64,000 nt of DNA from Serilophus lunatus (lineage: Eukaryota; Chordata; Aves; Passeriformes; Eurylaimidae), in contig VXBA01001284.1 of the NCBI GenBank assembly GCA_013399895.1, forward strand, positions 96,228 to 160,227, read 5' to 3'. Positions 28,501-38,055 of the stretch are shown here, piece after piece. Below the pieces are notes generated by a model that saw nothing but the letters and a program-made list of their open reading frames with translations, did no database searches and was not told the DNA's origin. Position numbers and translations under genes: made by a program. How positions within the stretch are numbered: the stretch's first letter is position 1; each line of letters opens with the position of its first letter.

Positions 28501-31500
28501 CAATGCAGGGCATTTGTAAGCTGATTCATGTAAATTAGTATTCTCCTCCTTAGTGAAATAAAATTGGCTATACAAATCCAGTGGCAGACTTGCATGCCTT
28601 ACAGGAGAAGATGCCAAAATCTGTCCATGCCTTTTTTACAATAGATCATCCTTCATCAGCAGCATTTTCAGTTTAAGTTGAAGTTTCACAATGATTTGTA
28701 CAAATCTGTATAGTATTTTCTGCCTTCAAGGACTCCAGGAGAATTTCTTTATCGCATCAAATAATAGCAGCAAATAGGATTAGTGCTGAATATTACATAT
28801 TACTAAAATAGTGCCTGAAGAGTGCCCATGGAGAGTTGCTGAGTTCAGGTAGCAGAGTTACCTTTATATATGGGAAAAAGTCTGAGGAAACAAAGTATCT
28901 AAGCATCAAACTGTTAACTGGCAATCAAAGAGATGAAGCTAATTGTGGCTTGACATTGGTACCTCGGAAACAGTTTTCCTTCAGTGTTTTTCCTGGAGGT
29001 ACGTGCTGTAAGTTAAAAACTCCACCTAGAGGTTAATTAGATTAAAAGAATGAGTTTTGTCATTTACCTTCCACCCTTCAAACCTTAAGATTAATTCTTT
29101 ATAAGTAGATATCCAATATTCTACTGTAAGCAGTATATAGCAATAGGAATGTTACATAAATTACAATAACAGGTGTGCTTCTGCTGGATGAACATTGATC
29201 TAGTAGGCAGGTATTTTTCTATCCAGCTTTCTGGAAGAAACCACGCATTAATGTTTCAACGCAGACTGATCAGAAATAGTTCAGTCATATCCAGACTGAA
29301 TAGGTTTTTATTTATCTTATAAAATAACATAACTATAGATCTTTGCAGTTAGATTTTTTCTGATCTTTATCCAGCTGTAGAATATATTTATTTTTCTTGA
29401 TATAGCCTGATTTGTAAGTCTCCCTGTTAGAAAGGACTGTAATTGAAATTACAAGATTTTTGAAGCCAGTCCATGCCTAGAGGTACCTGAACTACCTGGA
29501 GAAGGCTTGCAGCCTCTTCCCAAGGGCAGATTCCATTAGCAGGGTCCTGCAGACCCCTTGGACAGCTTGCAAGCTCCTCCTACTCAGCAGAAACCAGTGG
29601 TAAAATCCTCCCACAATACAGCTGGAAGACAAGAGAAGAAAAAATACTACAGCCTTGGCAAACAGTTACTCCTCTAGTAACTAGCCCACCTGAGGAGACT
29701 CTGCTATGTGTTGCCTAGTGAGTTTTCATAAATGTCTCTCTCCTGCCTATTACTTGTATCATGAAAGGTCCCTTCCTCCTGTTGTTTTTAGGTGGTACCT
29801 GTTGGTGAGAGTTCTGTGGCATCAGAAAACAGTGTGACCATGGCAGCAGGGGCTGATGATGGCACTGCTACCACTGAGCAGGAGGATGTTGCTGAAGGTG
29901 ACAAACCTCAAGGAGAAGAAAAGGAGTCTGATCTGTCTCAGGTGACTAATGTCAGTACATGAAAGAGTGTGTTAGGGGAATTTGGACAGATTCAGCAGCC
30001 CGAGAGAGTCAAGGCTACTGCATTTCTGTGCCCCCAGGTCAAACCAGAAGCAAGGCTGATATTCTCCTGGGATAGCCCTAGGAGGGGCCCATATAGGGTA
30101 TCCCCTCTTCTAAATCCTTAATTTGGGTTGTACTTGCCTGTGTGCCCCTGTGCTCCTGGGGGCTTGTGGCAATGGGATATGATGGGCTGTGTTGGACCCA
30201 GGAGCAGCATGGACAGTATATTGTTTGGGCTCCCCCTCTTGCTGTTGTCACTGTGCCCCTCTGTGGAGATGAGATTTATCACATAACATAACAGAGCTTT
30301 CTGGAGAAATAGACGACAAAAAAGATTGGATTTGTCTTGTCTCCTGGCACCATGTCCTACCCAATACCATTACTTTGTTTTATGTAAGTCATAGTGGTCA
30401 AGCCACCAATCTGTATCTGGCCTGCCAATTTTTATTCTACAACCTCTGAGGAGCTGGCAAACAGCTACTAGAGCAGACTCTGCAGTTTAGTGGCCAGTTG
30501 CCACCTGCTGTCCTTGTGTGTTTTATTTCTTCTGTGCTTCAGAATAAGATGATCTGGCAGGGGGTCAGCGAAAATATTTTTTTCAGGTTGGATACTCCAA
30601 CAATTTTATTAAATGCTTTTTGTACTAGGCTTCATTATTGGTCAGAGCATATCCACTTAGCCTTTTTGCTTTCTCTGCTCCCAGTTACATTGCTGTAAAT
30701 CAGGAGAAATCATAACAGTCAAAGAAATAGGTCATGTTTCCTTCCTTCATCACCTTTGTATCCTGCTGCCTTGAATTTCCAAAGAAATGCAGGACAGTGA
30801 CTTCTGGAACTAGTGGCTTTACCCAAACCTGCCCAAAATTAAGAACAGAGTAGAGGAGAAAAGTCTATGAATTTTCTTGCACACTGAAAAAAACCCCCAA
30901 ACTATCTGCAGAGCATTTTTATTATTTATTGCAATACATAGTGGTAATGTAGAAAGTAGACTTAGGAGGACTAAGAGGAATGGTGAAAACAAGGAAGGGA
31001 TTACTCCTTTACATTCTTGCACAAATGTTGTTTTCTATCTTAAGAATCTACTGTGGAGAAAAAAGAAATTTCCATTCTGATATATGTCTCATGCAATAAA
31101 CGAAAAATAGTGGTTTTCTGCTTGAAATAAAGTACTAAATAGTCTTGCATTTCTTTTTGGGGTGGGGGGTCGGTTTGTTTGTTTTTCTTCAGGAAAAGGT
31201 CAGCAGCATCCCTTCAGTAGTAATAGAGCCAGCATCAAACAATGAGGGGGAGGGAGAAGAACATGAGGTCATCGTGAATGAGTTCAAAGATGCCACAGCA
31301 GAAATGGGCACTCAGGGCATTGACACTTCTCCCAGTGAAATTTCTAAAGTTGGAAGTGATCAGAAACGTGCTGAAGAAGTCCAGTCTGTACCTTCTAAAG
31401 ACCAGCCTGTTCCAGAAGAAGAGGCAGCTTCTGCGATGCCACCTGGCTTTCTCTATAAGGTCTGCTTCCTCATTCTTCTTTTAGATATCCCTTCAGACCT

Positions 31501-34500
31501 AGCTTCTGTGGATGTGTCGGTCTGCACAGGTAATATGATAATTTCTGGAGGCAAAAGGATACTTAATTTATCAGCCAGACAAATGCATGCACAAATGCAC
31601 ACAAACACAACTCTAATATTGTGATATTGTTTCAAAAATGAAATCTGGGAAGGTACATTTTCTGTACATTGTTGTTGTACATATCCATATATAGCTAAAA
31701 GACTCACTGAAATGCAAGAATCCTTTAATCTCACCAAATTACTGCTGTAAATTAATATATTGAATAAAACTGCACTGCCACAGAGTCAGGAATATTGTTG
31801 ATATATGCTGATGATATGTCTAATATGTTACCAATATATTTGATGTCTAAGGTCCCTTCCAAATCCAAGCCATTCTATGATTCTATGAACATTAAAAAAT
31901 GGCATTTATCTGGCCTGAAAATCCATAGTGGAAGTATTGGTCCTATTGAAACCCATAGGATTTCTACAATTCATGGTAATGAAGCCAAAAGGTCATTCTG
32001 TAAATTAAGTAATATTACGAACTGTTAGGGTAATAAAACAGAAAAGTTTAATGAGGCATAAGAGAAATTCATTCCTTGGCTGGCAAGAGCCCCAGGGTTT
32101 CCTGATTCACAAGGTTCTTTGATAATGCTTCTCACTTCAGAATCACTGAGCAGCAGAAAAGCTCCTTAAGGATAGATGAACTTTACAGGCTTGCTATTAT
32201 AATTTGCATAGTTCAGACGAATTAGTCCCATAGCACTTCATAAGTAAGCCAATCTTCTTGGTCTATTCTCATTGCTCAAATATTTTTTTGAGAATAACAT
32301 TAAGGTCAGGGTGAACAGTATCATGTAGCTCTGACTCAGACATGCTGACATAGTCTGTCTTTTGTTTTTCATCACACTCTCTTGGGTCAGACATAAATTA
32401 GGAGATGAATATATGCTTGCCATCAGGTTCTCAATGTGGCTTTCTTTCATAATTGCAGAGTTACCATAGAACTGTCTGTGCTTTGAGACAATTAGACTGG
32501 CTATTTCTTTAAGAGATAAAACCATTTACTTAAAATGGTCTGTTCATAATGACATGCTGATCATGCCAATATTTTAATAATCACCCTTTTGAAAGGCAGG
32601 TGTTTTTGGTATAACCATCTGCCAGTAAGTAGAAGGTCCTTCCAGGACAACCATTAAATAGGGTTCCCATTAATTACCTCTTTGAAGACCCATTGCAATG
32701 GATGCTGTACTACCAACTCAAATTTCCAGGGATGTTCACAATAGGGATAATATCAGTGTCCACAACAAGAGAATGAGAGAAGCTGAAGTATCAGTTCCTG
32801 GGAGTCTTTCTCAATTTTATTTGCAAAATCCTGTCAGCTCCTCTCTCAGATATCATAATGATAGTGGAGAATGAAAGGAAATTCCTTACACAAGAGGAAT
32901 GATGGTGGCAGGACTTGTCCAAAAGGCAGAACTTGTGAGATGTTGAAGTACCATCTGTCCTCAAGATCTTGTAACCTTGGGAAAGGATCTTATTTTTCCT
33001 TGATAGTCTCAGGAATAATTAAGCTGTCCCTGCTTCCAAGAAAATGCCTAGAAAGCTGTAACATGAATCAATGACAACATTAACAATTCATGCCAGGTCA
33101 AAGCAGGTAATTATACCCCTCCAGTCTGCTCTTGTGAGACCCCACTTGGAGTACTGTGTACAGTTCTGGTGTCCCCAATGTAAGGAGGACATAGAACTGC
33201 TGGAGCAAGCCCAGAGGATGGCCACAAAGTTGCTAAGAAGACAGAACCACCTACCCTACAAAGACAGGCTGAGAAAGTTGGGGCTAGTCAGCCTGGAGAA
33301 GATAAGTTTGTGTGGAGATGTCATAGCAACCTTCCAGTATTTGAAGGGGGCCTACAGGGAAGTCAAAGAAAGACTCTTTGCCAGGAACTGTAGTGATAGG
33401 AAAATGCATAATGGGTACAAACTGAATGAGAGGAAATCTAGTTTAGATATTAAGAAGAAATTTTTTACTGTGAGATTGATAAGACACTGGAGCAGGATTC
33501 CCAAGGAGGTTGTGGATGCCCCATCTCTACAGGTGTTCAAAGCCAAGCTGGATAAGGCTTTGAGCAACCTGGTCTAGTGGGAGGTGTCCCTGCCCATGGC
33601 AGTGGGGGCTGAGACTAGATGATCATTAAGGTCCATTCCAACCCCTTAACATTTTGTGATTTTGTGATAATTGCAACGGACCTGTCTATAGCCATATGTG
33701 TGCATAAAGGTGGATCCTTTTGGTGTGCTTTTTTTCAGTCAAGATTTAAGAGGTAATTTTGTTGAGAATATATCTTTCCCTTTAAATCACATCTGTATGT
33801 TTGGCCTTATTTTCTTCAGGTTGAAGTTCTACATGATTTTGAGGCAGCTAACAGCGATGAGCTCAATTTAAAAAGAGGAGATATTGTACTAGTAATTCCT
33901 TCTGAGACCACAGCTGATCAGGTAAAAACATGGGGTTCTTGTTTTTGTTTGTCTCAACTTCTTTTCTTACAGATTATAGTTAATGAGAATTTGTATTCAA
34001 GATGTCATTACTGTAAGAAAACACAAAGATTTGAATTTTTTTTGGTTTTTGTACTTGGTTCCATTTGAGACTAAATGGCACAGGTGACTACAACTGATGT
34101 CCTACATATATGTTATTAGCAGGATCTGACCTCAGCATATTTTCTAGGGGATTTTTTTATGCTACATTATAATGGGTTTTATCAGACAGACATGTACACA
34201 GACTTAATGCAGAGGATGACCTACAAAATGTGCGTAAAGTTGTTCTATATAATTTTGTCTTAACATTGCAGTAGAATTAATTACATGCTCCCTAAATGTT
34301 CAGAGTTTTTCTGTGTAGATTTGGAGAAATCATATAAATTTGCCACATAGAGAACACTGAGAATGCACACAAATTCTGCTGTCGTTTAATCTAAAGGTAT
34401 GGAGATGCTTTTATGTGTGCTAGATGCCTCTGATAAAGACAACCTTGCCCTCTGGAAGCCTGAACCTGAATGAAAAAACAGTTTGATTTCATTTAAGGCA

Positions 34501-36534
34501 TCTAATCTTGTTTTAACGATGCATTTCAGGTGAATTTTTATACAATTGTATTCCATGTATTAAATTGAATTGCAGTGAAATGTATTGATTTTGGCCACTT
34601 CTTAAGAGAGAAGTCTGCTACACACTATTAGCATCAGCCACCCCATGGACGTCTGTTAGTGCTTGTAGTGTTGGTGAAAAGCCTTCCATTGGTTTGGGCC
34701 TTGAGAAGTGGGAAGTGGGGGGGACTGAATTCAGTCTAACCAGGTAGACAAGAGCACTACTCTGAATGAAGAATATTTCTTAAAATAGACCTAAATACTA
34801 ATGCCCTAAGCACATATGAATGCTGGAGACTGTGGTTGAAATTGTTTTGCTGATTGATGCTGTCCAAAGGTAAGTAATAATCAACATTCATCATCTCAGC
34901 TGAGCTTTCTTTTAATTCAAGAAATAGTTTTTTTGTGAGTGCAATTTTTACTTATTACAGAACAAAACATTTTTATTTCAGCAGGCACTTAGGTCTTTTA
35001 ATAAAGTCTATAATCTTTACTCAAATTATGCCATGTCTTAACTCATCAGCAGTTCAATTGATTTCATTATTGGTGTTCGCAGAATAGGACACTACTCTAA
35101 TGATAATAAAATATGCTCTCTGTCTTCAGACTGTTTTTCCTAAGATATTAGGTGTTAAATATGCTTAATCTTCACCTGGTGAGTCCATGAAGTATACTCA
35201 TCTTCTGATGTGCATCAAAATTCAATTAGCATTAATTGAAGTAAATTGTGTCCAATGATGGAGAAAATAAACATTTATGTATTCATGTTTCTAAAATCAT
35301 TCTGTTCCTATCTTTATTACTCAGTACAACTTTGCTGTTCATGTTTAAGATCACCATAAAGCTTAATTTTTTTTTTGTCCTTTGCCATGTACATTGTTAA
35401 TTTATCTTCATTATTCTTTGTTAGTCTTTATTCTCCTTCAGAACTCACCTGTCATAATTCTAATACAGCTGGTAACATCAGCTTATATTCTGCATTTGAA
35501 GCAAACCAGTCCCATCCACTGTCTTTTTCCACTAATCTTTAGTTGAAGTTATTATCCAGTAAAACTGGGTATTCCTTCATACAATCTATGCTGCCCATTC
35601 TAGAAAGCTGCTGTTCCGCTCTCTCTCAGATATTTCATATGCTTCAAAAACAGGTCCCCAGTTATTTGCACCCAGGCAATGACATATGTATCTCCTTTAA
35701 TGATCTGCTTATCTGGGGGGAGACAGCCAATATACCTGCTCATGCAGCCACTGAGCAATCATGACGCGATGGTGTATGTCGTTATCTGTTGAAGCTACTC
35801 AGTGTCCATGTGTACTGTTTATGCAATAATAATGTAGCATTACAAGTTCTGTTTGCTCTGGCTCGTGTTCTTAAAAGGAAAAAGGTATGGAGTTACTGAA
35901 TTAGTAAGATGAGAATAGGTTAATTTTTTTTTTTTTTAAACAATTGATTTTATTTCAGGTTGATTTTATCATGCTTCAGAGAACCCAGTGATTTGTTGAC
36001 AAATTTGCTTGCCAAATTCTGGTTTAGGTTTCCAGGAGTTTTTTTAAAAATTACTGCATATTTTCTAGAGATATTAACACTGGAGACTGCAAGAACTATT
36101 ACTTTTTCTGACTGCCTACATGTGAATGAGGGGAAAAAAACCCTCAAGGGAAAAAATTAAGATTCAAAATTATTTTTCCCCATCTGTGATATTAAGTCCT
36201 TCTAGGAGTTAGATGGGCTAGAGGCTATACCATGGTGCTCACAATCACTTGGTCTCACAAACCTGTGGTCTGGCAGAATAGAGAAAATGGTCTGCAAAAT
36301 CAGAGGCTGCTTTTTAACCAAAGCACCAAATCTTTTAGCCATGTAACTGAAGTGTCTTCAGGTCTGAAGCTCATAGTAAGGAATGGAGGAGACATGAAAT
36401 TTAAGAGACTATCTTTTTCTTTGCAGGAGGCTGGCTGGTTGACTGGCATTAAGGAATCCGAGTGGCTTCAGTACAGAGATGCATGTAGTTATAAAGGACT
36501 TTTCCCAGAGAACTTCACACGCCATCTGGAGTAG
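1499..36534 (+). CDS. AMPH: AMPH (amphiphysin 1), 3' part, 15 exons plus one optional large exon
   Basis: Amphiphysin 1 is a presynaptic adaptor. Its N-terminal BAR domain senses and bends membrane, its central insert binds AP-2 and clathrin, and its SH3 domain recruits dynamin and synaptojanin to the necks of clathrin-coated pits. Exon order and translated sequence follow vertebrate AMPH from the BAR end to the SH3 stop. Joined exons: 1499-1574, 2442-2524, 5137-5275, 6738-6866, 9731-9838, 13543-13566, 14817-14840, 17430-17462, 18019-18069, 19965-20078, 26148-26204, 29792-29941, 31193-31459, 33820-33921, 36427-36534, giving 1465 nt or about 487 residues. This is close to the roughly 497 residues expected from the mammalian protein over the same span. 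From 6738 onward every exon is a multiple of three, so skipping keeps frame. The 5' exons (most of BAR) lie outside the window. Splice sites are all AG/GT. Confidence 0.96.
1575..2441 (+). other. AMPH intron
   Basis: AT-rich intron. It contains a short local tandem duplication around 2380-2414 (about 18 bp, two units around TAGTAAGTCACATA). No other feature seen. Confidence 0.7.
2442..2524 (+). CDS. AMPH: AMPH exon, end of BAR domain
   Basis: Encodes LFHKLYEVMTKLGDQHADKA then FTIQGAP, the end of the BAR domain, followed by two bases of a split serine codon. 83 nt. Acceptor TTTTCACAG, donor GTGAAT. The split codon is completed by the first T of the exon at 5137. Confidence 0.94.
2525..5136 (+). 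other. AMPH intron
   Basis: Non-coding AT-rich sequence with a 14-base A run near 2728. No gene or recognisable mobile element. Polypyrimidine tract and TTCTAG acceptor at its end. Confidence 0.7.
5137..5275 (+). CDS. AMPH: AMPH exon, proline/serine-rich linker
   Basis: Encodes a linker beginning SDSGPLRFAKTPSPPEEVSP and continuing through repeated SP/AP units to KSPTQ. This matches the proline-rich region after BAR in vertebrate amphiphysin, a segment known in mammals to be heavily phosphorylated at Ser/Thr-Pro sites. 139 nt, completing the split serine codon. Donor GTAAGC is near consensus. Confidence 0.94.
5276..6737 (+). other. AMPH intron
   Basis: AT-rich intron with an A-run near 6460. 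No gene or repeat family recognised. Confidence 0.7.
6738..6866 (+). CDS. AMPH: AMPH exon, PRD plus AP-2 binding motif
   Basis: 43 codons. The first part is LRKGPPVPPLPK, a class-type proline motif for SH3 partners such as endophilin. The second is NIINLFDDNFVPEI, containing the FxDNF motif that binds the AP-2 alpha-appendage in mammalian amphiphysin (FEDNF there, FDDNF here). Acceptor GCCTAG, donor GTAAAC. Confidence 0.95.
6867..9730 (+). other. AMPH intron with one CR1 fragment
   Basis: AT-rich intron. The only recognisable element is a minus-strand CR1 3' end at about 9050-9240, listed separately. The remainder shows no coding or RNA signal. Confidence 0.7.
9050..9240 (-). mobile_element. 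CR1 LINE 3' end fragment
   Basis: Reads on + strand as the reverse complement of the CR1 3' end: ATCATAGAATGG, GGAAGGGACCTTTAAGATC, CTAGTTCCAACCCC, then GGGCAACCTGTTCCAGTGCC. The octamer-type CR1 terminus (CCATTCTATGAT) is at the left edge, so the element is on the minus strand. Its 5' end is truncated, as is usual for CR1. Confidence 0.92.
9731..9838 (+). CDS. AMPH: AMPH exon, clathrin box and DPF motif
   Basis: 36 codons carrying EESLLDLDFDPFKPE. LLDLD is the type I clathrin-box that binds the clathrin terminal domain, and FDPF is an AP-2 appendage motif. Together with the W-box in the next exon this is the clathrin/AP-2 (CLAP) module. Acceptor CTAACAG, donor GTATCT. An alternative donor, GTAGGC after CCTGAG at 9856, would add 18 in-frame nucleotides. 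Confidence 0.96.
9839..13542 (+). other. AMPH intron
   Basis: 3.7 kb intron. It contains a 27-bp tandem duplication at 11371-11424 and a polypurine stretch around 11531-11567. The 12082-12363 minus-strand open frame has no family signature. No mobile element recognised. Confidence 0.7.
11371..11424. repeat. 27-bp tandem duplication
   Basis: Two adjacent 27-bp units beginning TTCTTATTTGGTGTG, with a few mismatches near their ends. Simple replication slippage in an intron is the likely origin. Confidence 0.8.
13543..13566 (+). CDS. AMPH: AMPH 24-nt microexon, clathrin W-box
   Basis: Eight codons, TLPWDLWT. PWDLW is the second clathrin-binding motif (W-box) of amphiphysin 1 and acts with LLDLD of the previous exon. 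Flanked by a strong polypyrimidine acceptor (...TTTTTTTCAG) and GTAAGC donor. Too short to appear as an open frame; identified by motif and splice sites. Confidence 0.95.
13567..14816 (+). other. AMPH intron
   Basis: 1.25 kb AT-rich intron between the two 24-nt microexons. Nothing else recognised. Confidence 0.7.
14817..14840 (+). CDS. AMPH: AMPH second 24-nt microexon
   Basis: Eight codons TSSELVQP, corresponding to TSTDLVQP in mammalian AMPH. Acceptor ATACAG, donor GTAAGA. In phase 0 with both neighbours, so it can join either the small exon at 17430 or the large exon at 15126. Confidence 0.92.
15126..16907 (+). CDS. AMPH: AMPH large optional exon, 594 in-frame codons
   Basis: An open frame of 604 codons runs from the acceptor at 15125 (pyrimidine-rich tract ending CTTAAAG) to TAA at 16935-16937. 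It is in phase 0 with the LVQP microexon. A donor-like AGAG|GTACCT at 16908 would close it after exactly 1782 nt and keep frame into ASTTAFNGF at 17430. The product is acidic and low in hydrophobic segments. Tryptophans recur in short acidic or glycine contexts (SFSWGLD, GNWDQD, DPWLANWDP, NDSWGF, LDNWPF, IDNSWGE), and one DPW is the kind of motif that binds the AP-2 appendage in epsins. From memory, retina-enriched long amphiphysin 1 variants with a large insert exist in mammals; I cannot verify orthology. The +5 position of the donor is C, so it is weak. The exon may instead be 3'-terminal, ending at 16937. Confidence 0.72.
16938..17429 (+). other. AMPH intron, or 3' UTR of a short isoform
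   Basis: Follows the stop of the large exon. It contains a strong polypyrimidine tract with AAG at 17273 followed by CCTGATTATC, resembling the start of the large exon (CCTGATTCTTC). A polyadenylation hexamer AATAAA lies at 17356-17361. Either intron or the untranslated tail of an alternative transcript. Confidence 0.5.
17356..17361 (+). terminator. Possible alternative polyadenylation signal
   Basis: AATAAA, followed within 40 bp by a T/G-rich stretch (TGTTTTGACTCATGTTCTG). It would terminate a transcript reading through the large AMPH exon (stop at 16937), giving an amphiphysin without the SH3 domain. Confidence 0.35.
17430..17462 (+). CDS. AMPH: AMPH 33-nt exon
   Basis: Eleven codons ASTTAFNGFAQ, matching ASGGSFNGFTQ in the mammalian protein. 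Acceptor CTACTTAG, donor GTAAGA. Phase 0 on both sides. Confidence 0.92.
18019..18069 (+). CDS. AMPH: AMPH 51-nt exon
   Basis: Seventeen codons DISAVTVQSNENVTEPL. Position and phase correspond to the mammalian segment PQDTSLFTMQTDQSM, but sequence similarity is low, as expected for the disordered linker. Acceptor GTATCTAG, donor GTAAGT (perfect). Confidence 0.85.
18070..19964 (+). other. AMPH intron
   Basis: AT-rich intron without recognisable genes or mobile elements. Confidence 0.7.
19965..20078 (+). CDS. AMPH: AMPH acidic linker exon
   Basis: 38 codons beginning SEAEEVSPGEPKVEE and ending PAEQAV: acidic, proline- and alanine-rich disordered linker, comparable to the EPKAEEPLAAV part of mammalian AMPH. 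Donor GTAAGT is perfect. The acceptor AAAAG|TCTGAG is purine-rich next to the AG. A second AG six bases on (TCTGAG|GCTGAA, start 19971) would also be in frame, so the start may vary by two residues. Confidence 0.85.
20079..26147 (+). other. AMPH intron (6 kb)
   Basis: Longest intron in the window. AT-rich, with small slippage repeats (for example TTTTCTGATAGGGT twice at 23129-23159). The short open frames on both strands show no known motif. No recognisable CR1 or LTR. Confidence 0.7.
26148..26204 (+). CDS. AMPH: AMPH 57-nt linker exon
   Basis: Nineteen codons ESVEAGDKETTGVAEKESK, acidic/lysine linker between the clathrin-binding insert and SH3. Acceptor TATACAG, donor GTACAT (weak at +5). 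Supported by phase and composition more than by sequence identity. Confidence 0.75.
26205..29791 (+). other. AMPH intron
   Basis: 3.6 kb intron with a T run near 26634-26652. No gene or mobile element recognised. Confidence 0.7.
29792..29941 (+). CDS. AMPH: AMPH 150-nt linker exon
   Basis: 50 codons starting VVPVGESSVASENSVTMAAG and ending EEKESDLSQ; acidic disordered linker. Acceptor after GTTGTTTTTAG, donor GTGACT. Codon-boundary start and end fit the neighbours. Confidence 0.85.
29942..31192 (+). other. AMPH intron
   Basis: 1.25 kb intron, slightly more GC-rich in its first 350 bp than the neighbouring introns. No gene or repeat family recognised. Confidence 0.7.
31193..31459 (+). CDS. 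AMPH: AMPH exon before the SH3 domain
   Basis: 89 codons starting EKVSSIPSVVIEPASNNEGE and ending AMPPGFLYK. Both ends match mammalian AMPH (EKVIPSVVIEPASN... and ELPPGFLYK), so the exon limits are secure. Acceptor TTCTTCAG. The donor is GTCTGC, a poor match after GT. The next residues in the spliced product are the SH3 start VEVLHDFEA. Confidence 0.94.
31842..31888 (+). mobile_element. CR1 LINE 3' terminus, very short
   Basis: AAGGTCCCTTCCAAATCC, then CCATTCTATGATTCTATGA, the typical CR1 3' end with its terminal octamer repeat. Only about 47 bp inserted or survived. Confidence 0.85.
33095..33668 (+). mobile_element. CR1 LINE, 3' part of ORF2 and 3' UTR
   Basis: 5'-truncated CR1 carrying an open frame to 33577 that encodes the C-terminal end of the CR1 polyprotein. 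Motifs seen are ALVRPHLEYCVQFW, and near the end RHWSRIPKEVVDAPSL. It then has the 3' UTR (AGATGATCATTAAGGTCCATT) and a terminal repeat of the form TTTTGTGA twice. The frame is intact but lacks the reverse-transcriptase core and endonuclease, so it is not autonomous. Confidence 0.93.
33820..33921 (+). CDS. AMPH: AMPH exon, SH3 domain first half
   Basis: 34 codons VEVLHDFEAANSDELNLKRG and on to IPSETTADQ. LHDFEA is the ALYDY-equivalent strand, DELNLKRGD is the RT-loop acidic stretch that contacts proline peptides (PxRPxR in dynamin for this family). Acceptor TTCTTCAG, donor GTAAAA. Confidence 0.96.
33922..36426 (+). other. AMPH last intron
   Basis: 2.5 kb AT-rich intron with A/T runs near 35368 and 35924. 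No gene or mobile element recognised. Confidence 0.7.
36427..36534 (+). CDS. AMPH: AMPH terminal coding exon, SH3 second half
   Basis: 35 codons plus TAG. EAGWLTGIKESEWLQYRDA contains the conserved SH3 tryptophan, and YKGLFPENFTRHLE is the final SH3 strand and C-terminus (mammalian: YKGLFPENFTRRLD). Acceptor TTTGCAG. Confidence 0.97.
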   Translation, partial: EAGWLTGIKESEWLQYRDACSYKGLFPENFTRHLE

Positions 36535-36758
36535 TTCTCCCAGGTTCTTTCATCTCCCAGATGAAAGTGGTATGAAGCTCAGTCAGTAGGTTTTTAACCT
36601 CTTTGAAACACAGGAGCCCATCTTCTTGTAGTTTAAGCTGTTAATGGTTTACAGACAGGTGCCAGACAAAGCTTGTTGGAATATATCAAAATGAGCATGA
36701 ATGCAAACAGTTAAGCTAGCAATTTCTGAAGCACTACATGGGGGTAAAAAAAAAATCA

Positions 36759-36764
36759 AATAAA
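36759..36764 (+). terminator. AMPH proximal polyadenylation signal
   Basis: AATAAA 225 bp after the stop, followed about 25 bp later by T/G-rich sequence (TTATTTGTTTAAAAGTATGTGG). Confidence 0.5.
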
Positions 36765-37583
36765 AGAGAAATGTCCTTATTTGTTTAAAAGTATGTGGCG
36801 ACAGGTTTGTTTGTGTTTTGTCAGAGCTACAGTGATCCTATATTTGGTCTTTTCCCATGGAATCTGAAATTAGCTTCCTCAATACCAGAACCTTAACTTC
36901 TCTGCACTAAGTGTATTGTATTGAGTTGCACTGCAGAAGATTTAATTAATTATCCTGTAGTTATGAGATCAAACTATTATAAGTTTCATGTGTTTAAAAA
37001 AATAATTAACTACTGCAACATTTTTCAATGTTATTTTTGGACATGCATAATATATATATACACAAGAACTTATATGTGTATATAGAAATGCATATGGCTA
37101 TATATGCATTTTCACAACTTCATTGTAGTTCTTTGCCTGTGTAGTATCATCCAGTATATGCATTGCTCTTTCACTGTCTGGCATTACGAAAAGTTTTGTT
37201 TCAAAGCAAAACTAGCTGCTCCATTGCCAAAACATGATACAGTATCAGTGTTTGTAGTGTGAAATTTTCATTCTTAGATAATGAATAACATCATGTTCAA
37301 AGCTGCTAACCTTTGAGAAGGCATGGCTCAGTCTCCTCCTCCAGCTGCAATAGTTACAATGAGAAAATATGGAGGGGGATGCTAATCTATCCTTTTTTAA
37401 TTTAATTGGTTGAATACATTTAAAAAAAGAAACAGAATTAGTCTCTGAGAATAGACAGAATATATTTTCACTATATGTATTTATGCAGCTTACCTTCACA
37501 GAACCTTTTAAAATAAGACATATAATGTATCCTGTATCAAAAAGTCATCTGTAAGTTACGTTTTCCAGTGCTGTATTATTAAA

Positions 37584-37589
37584 AATAAA
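37584..37589 (+). terminator. AMPH distal polyadenylation signal
   Basis: AATAAA about 1.05 kb after the stop, followed by a TG-rich region (CTGTTTCATCTGTGATG). Likely main end of the transcript. Confidence 0.5.
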
Positions 37590-38055
37590 CCTCTGATCCA
37601 AAGAAGCTGTTTCATCTGTGATGCTTTTGAAGCTTTGTAACACTGAAGTCTGTATAGTTTATACATTGTATTATATGATCTGATCTTAATTTAATACTCT
37701 TTTTTCAAAGAAATACAGTATAACAGGTGTATAACAGGTGCACCATCTAAATTCTTGTTCCCAACCCTAGTTGTGACCAGAGTCCCAAAAGGTCTGAACC
37801 CCGGAACAGCTGCTACTCCTCCTGTTCCAGACTCTGAATGCCAGCTAATGTCATTCCACTAAAGAAAGGAGCTTGTCTGTGCTTGAGCATCACTCAACTG
37901 AAGAGCTCTACCTCTTAGCAATTACTCACTTGTTCATTTATTTTATGTGGAAAGTAAGTTTTCCATGAATCTGTTCTGTTGTGTTTGCTGAGGAATGGAA
38001 GCTGCAAATATTTTTGCCTAAGAGAGCATACACCACTAACCTTGTAGAACAGATG

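Larger units (their letters stand above)
31460..33819 (+). other. AMPH intron with two CR1 fragments
   Basis: Contains a very short CR1 3' end (31842-31888) and a 570-bp CR1 3' part (33095-33668), both + strand. The rest is AT-rich with no feature. Confidence 0.75.
36535..37610 (+). other. AMPH: AMPH 3' untranslated region
   Basis: Sequence after the stop codon up to the second of two AATAAA hexamers. AT-rich, with a TATATATA stretch near 37052. The extent is inferred from polyadenylation signals only. Confidence 0.6.

Noticed and set aside
37038..37110. TATATATA-rich stretch as a promoter
   Set aside because: Lies within the AMPH 3' UTR and looks like a simple AT repeat; no gene follows.
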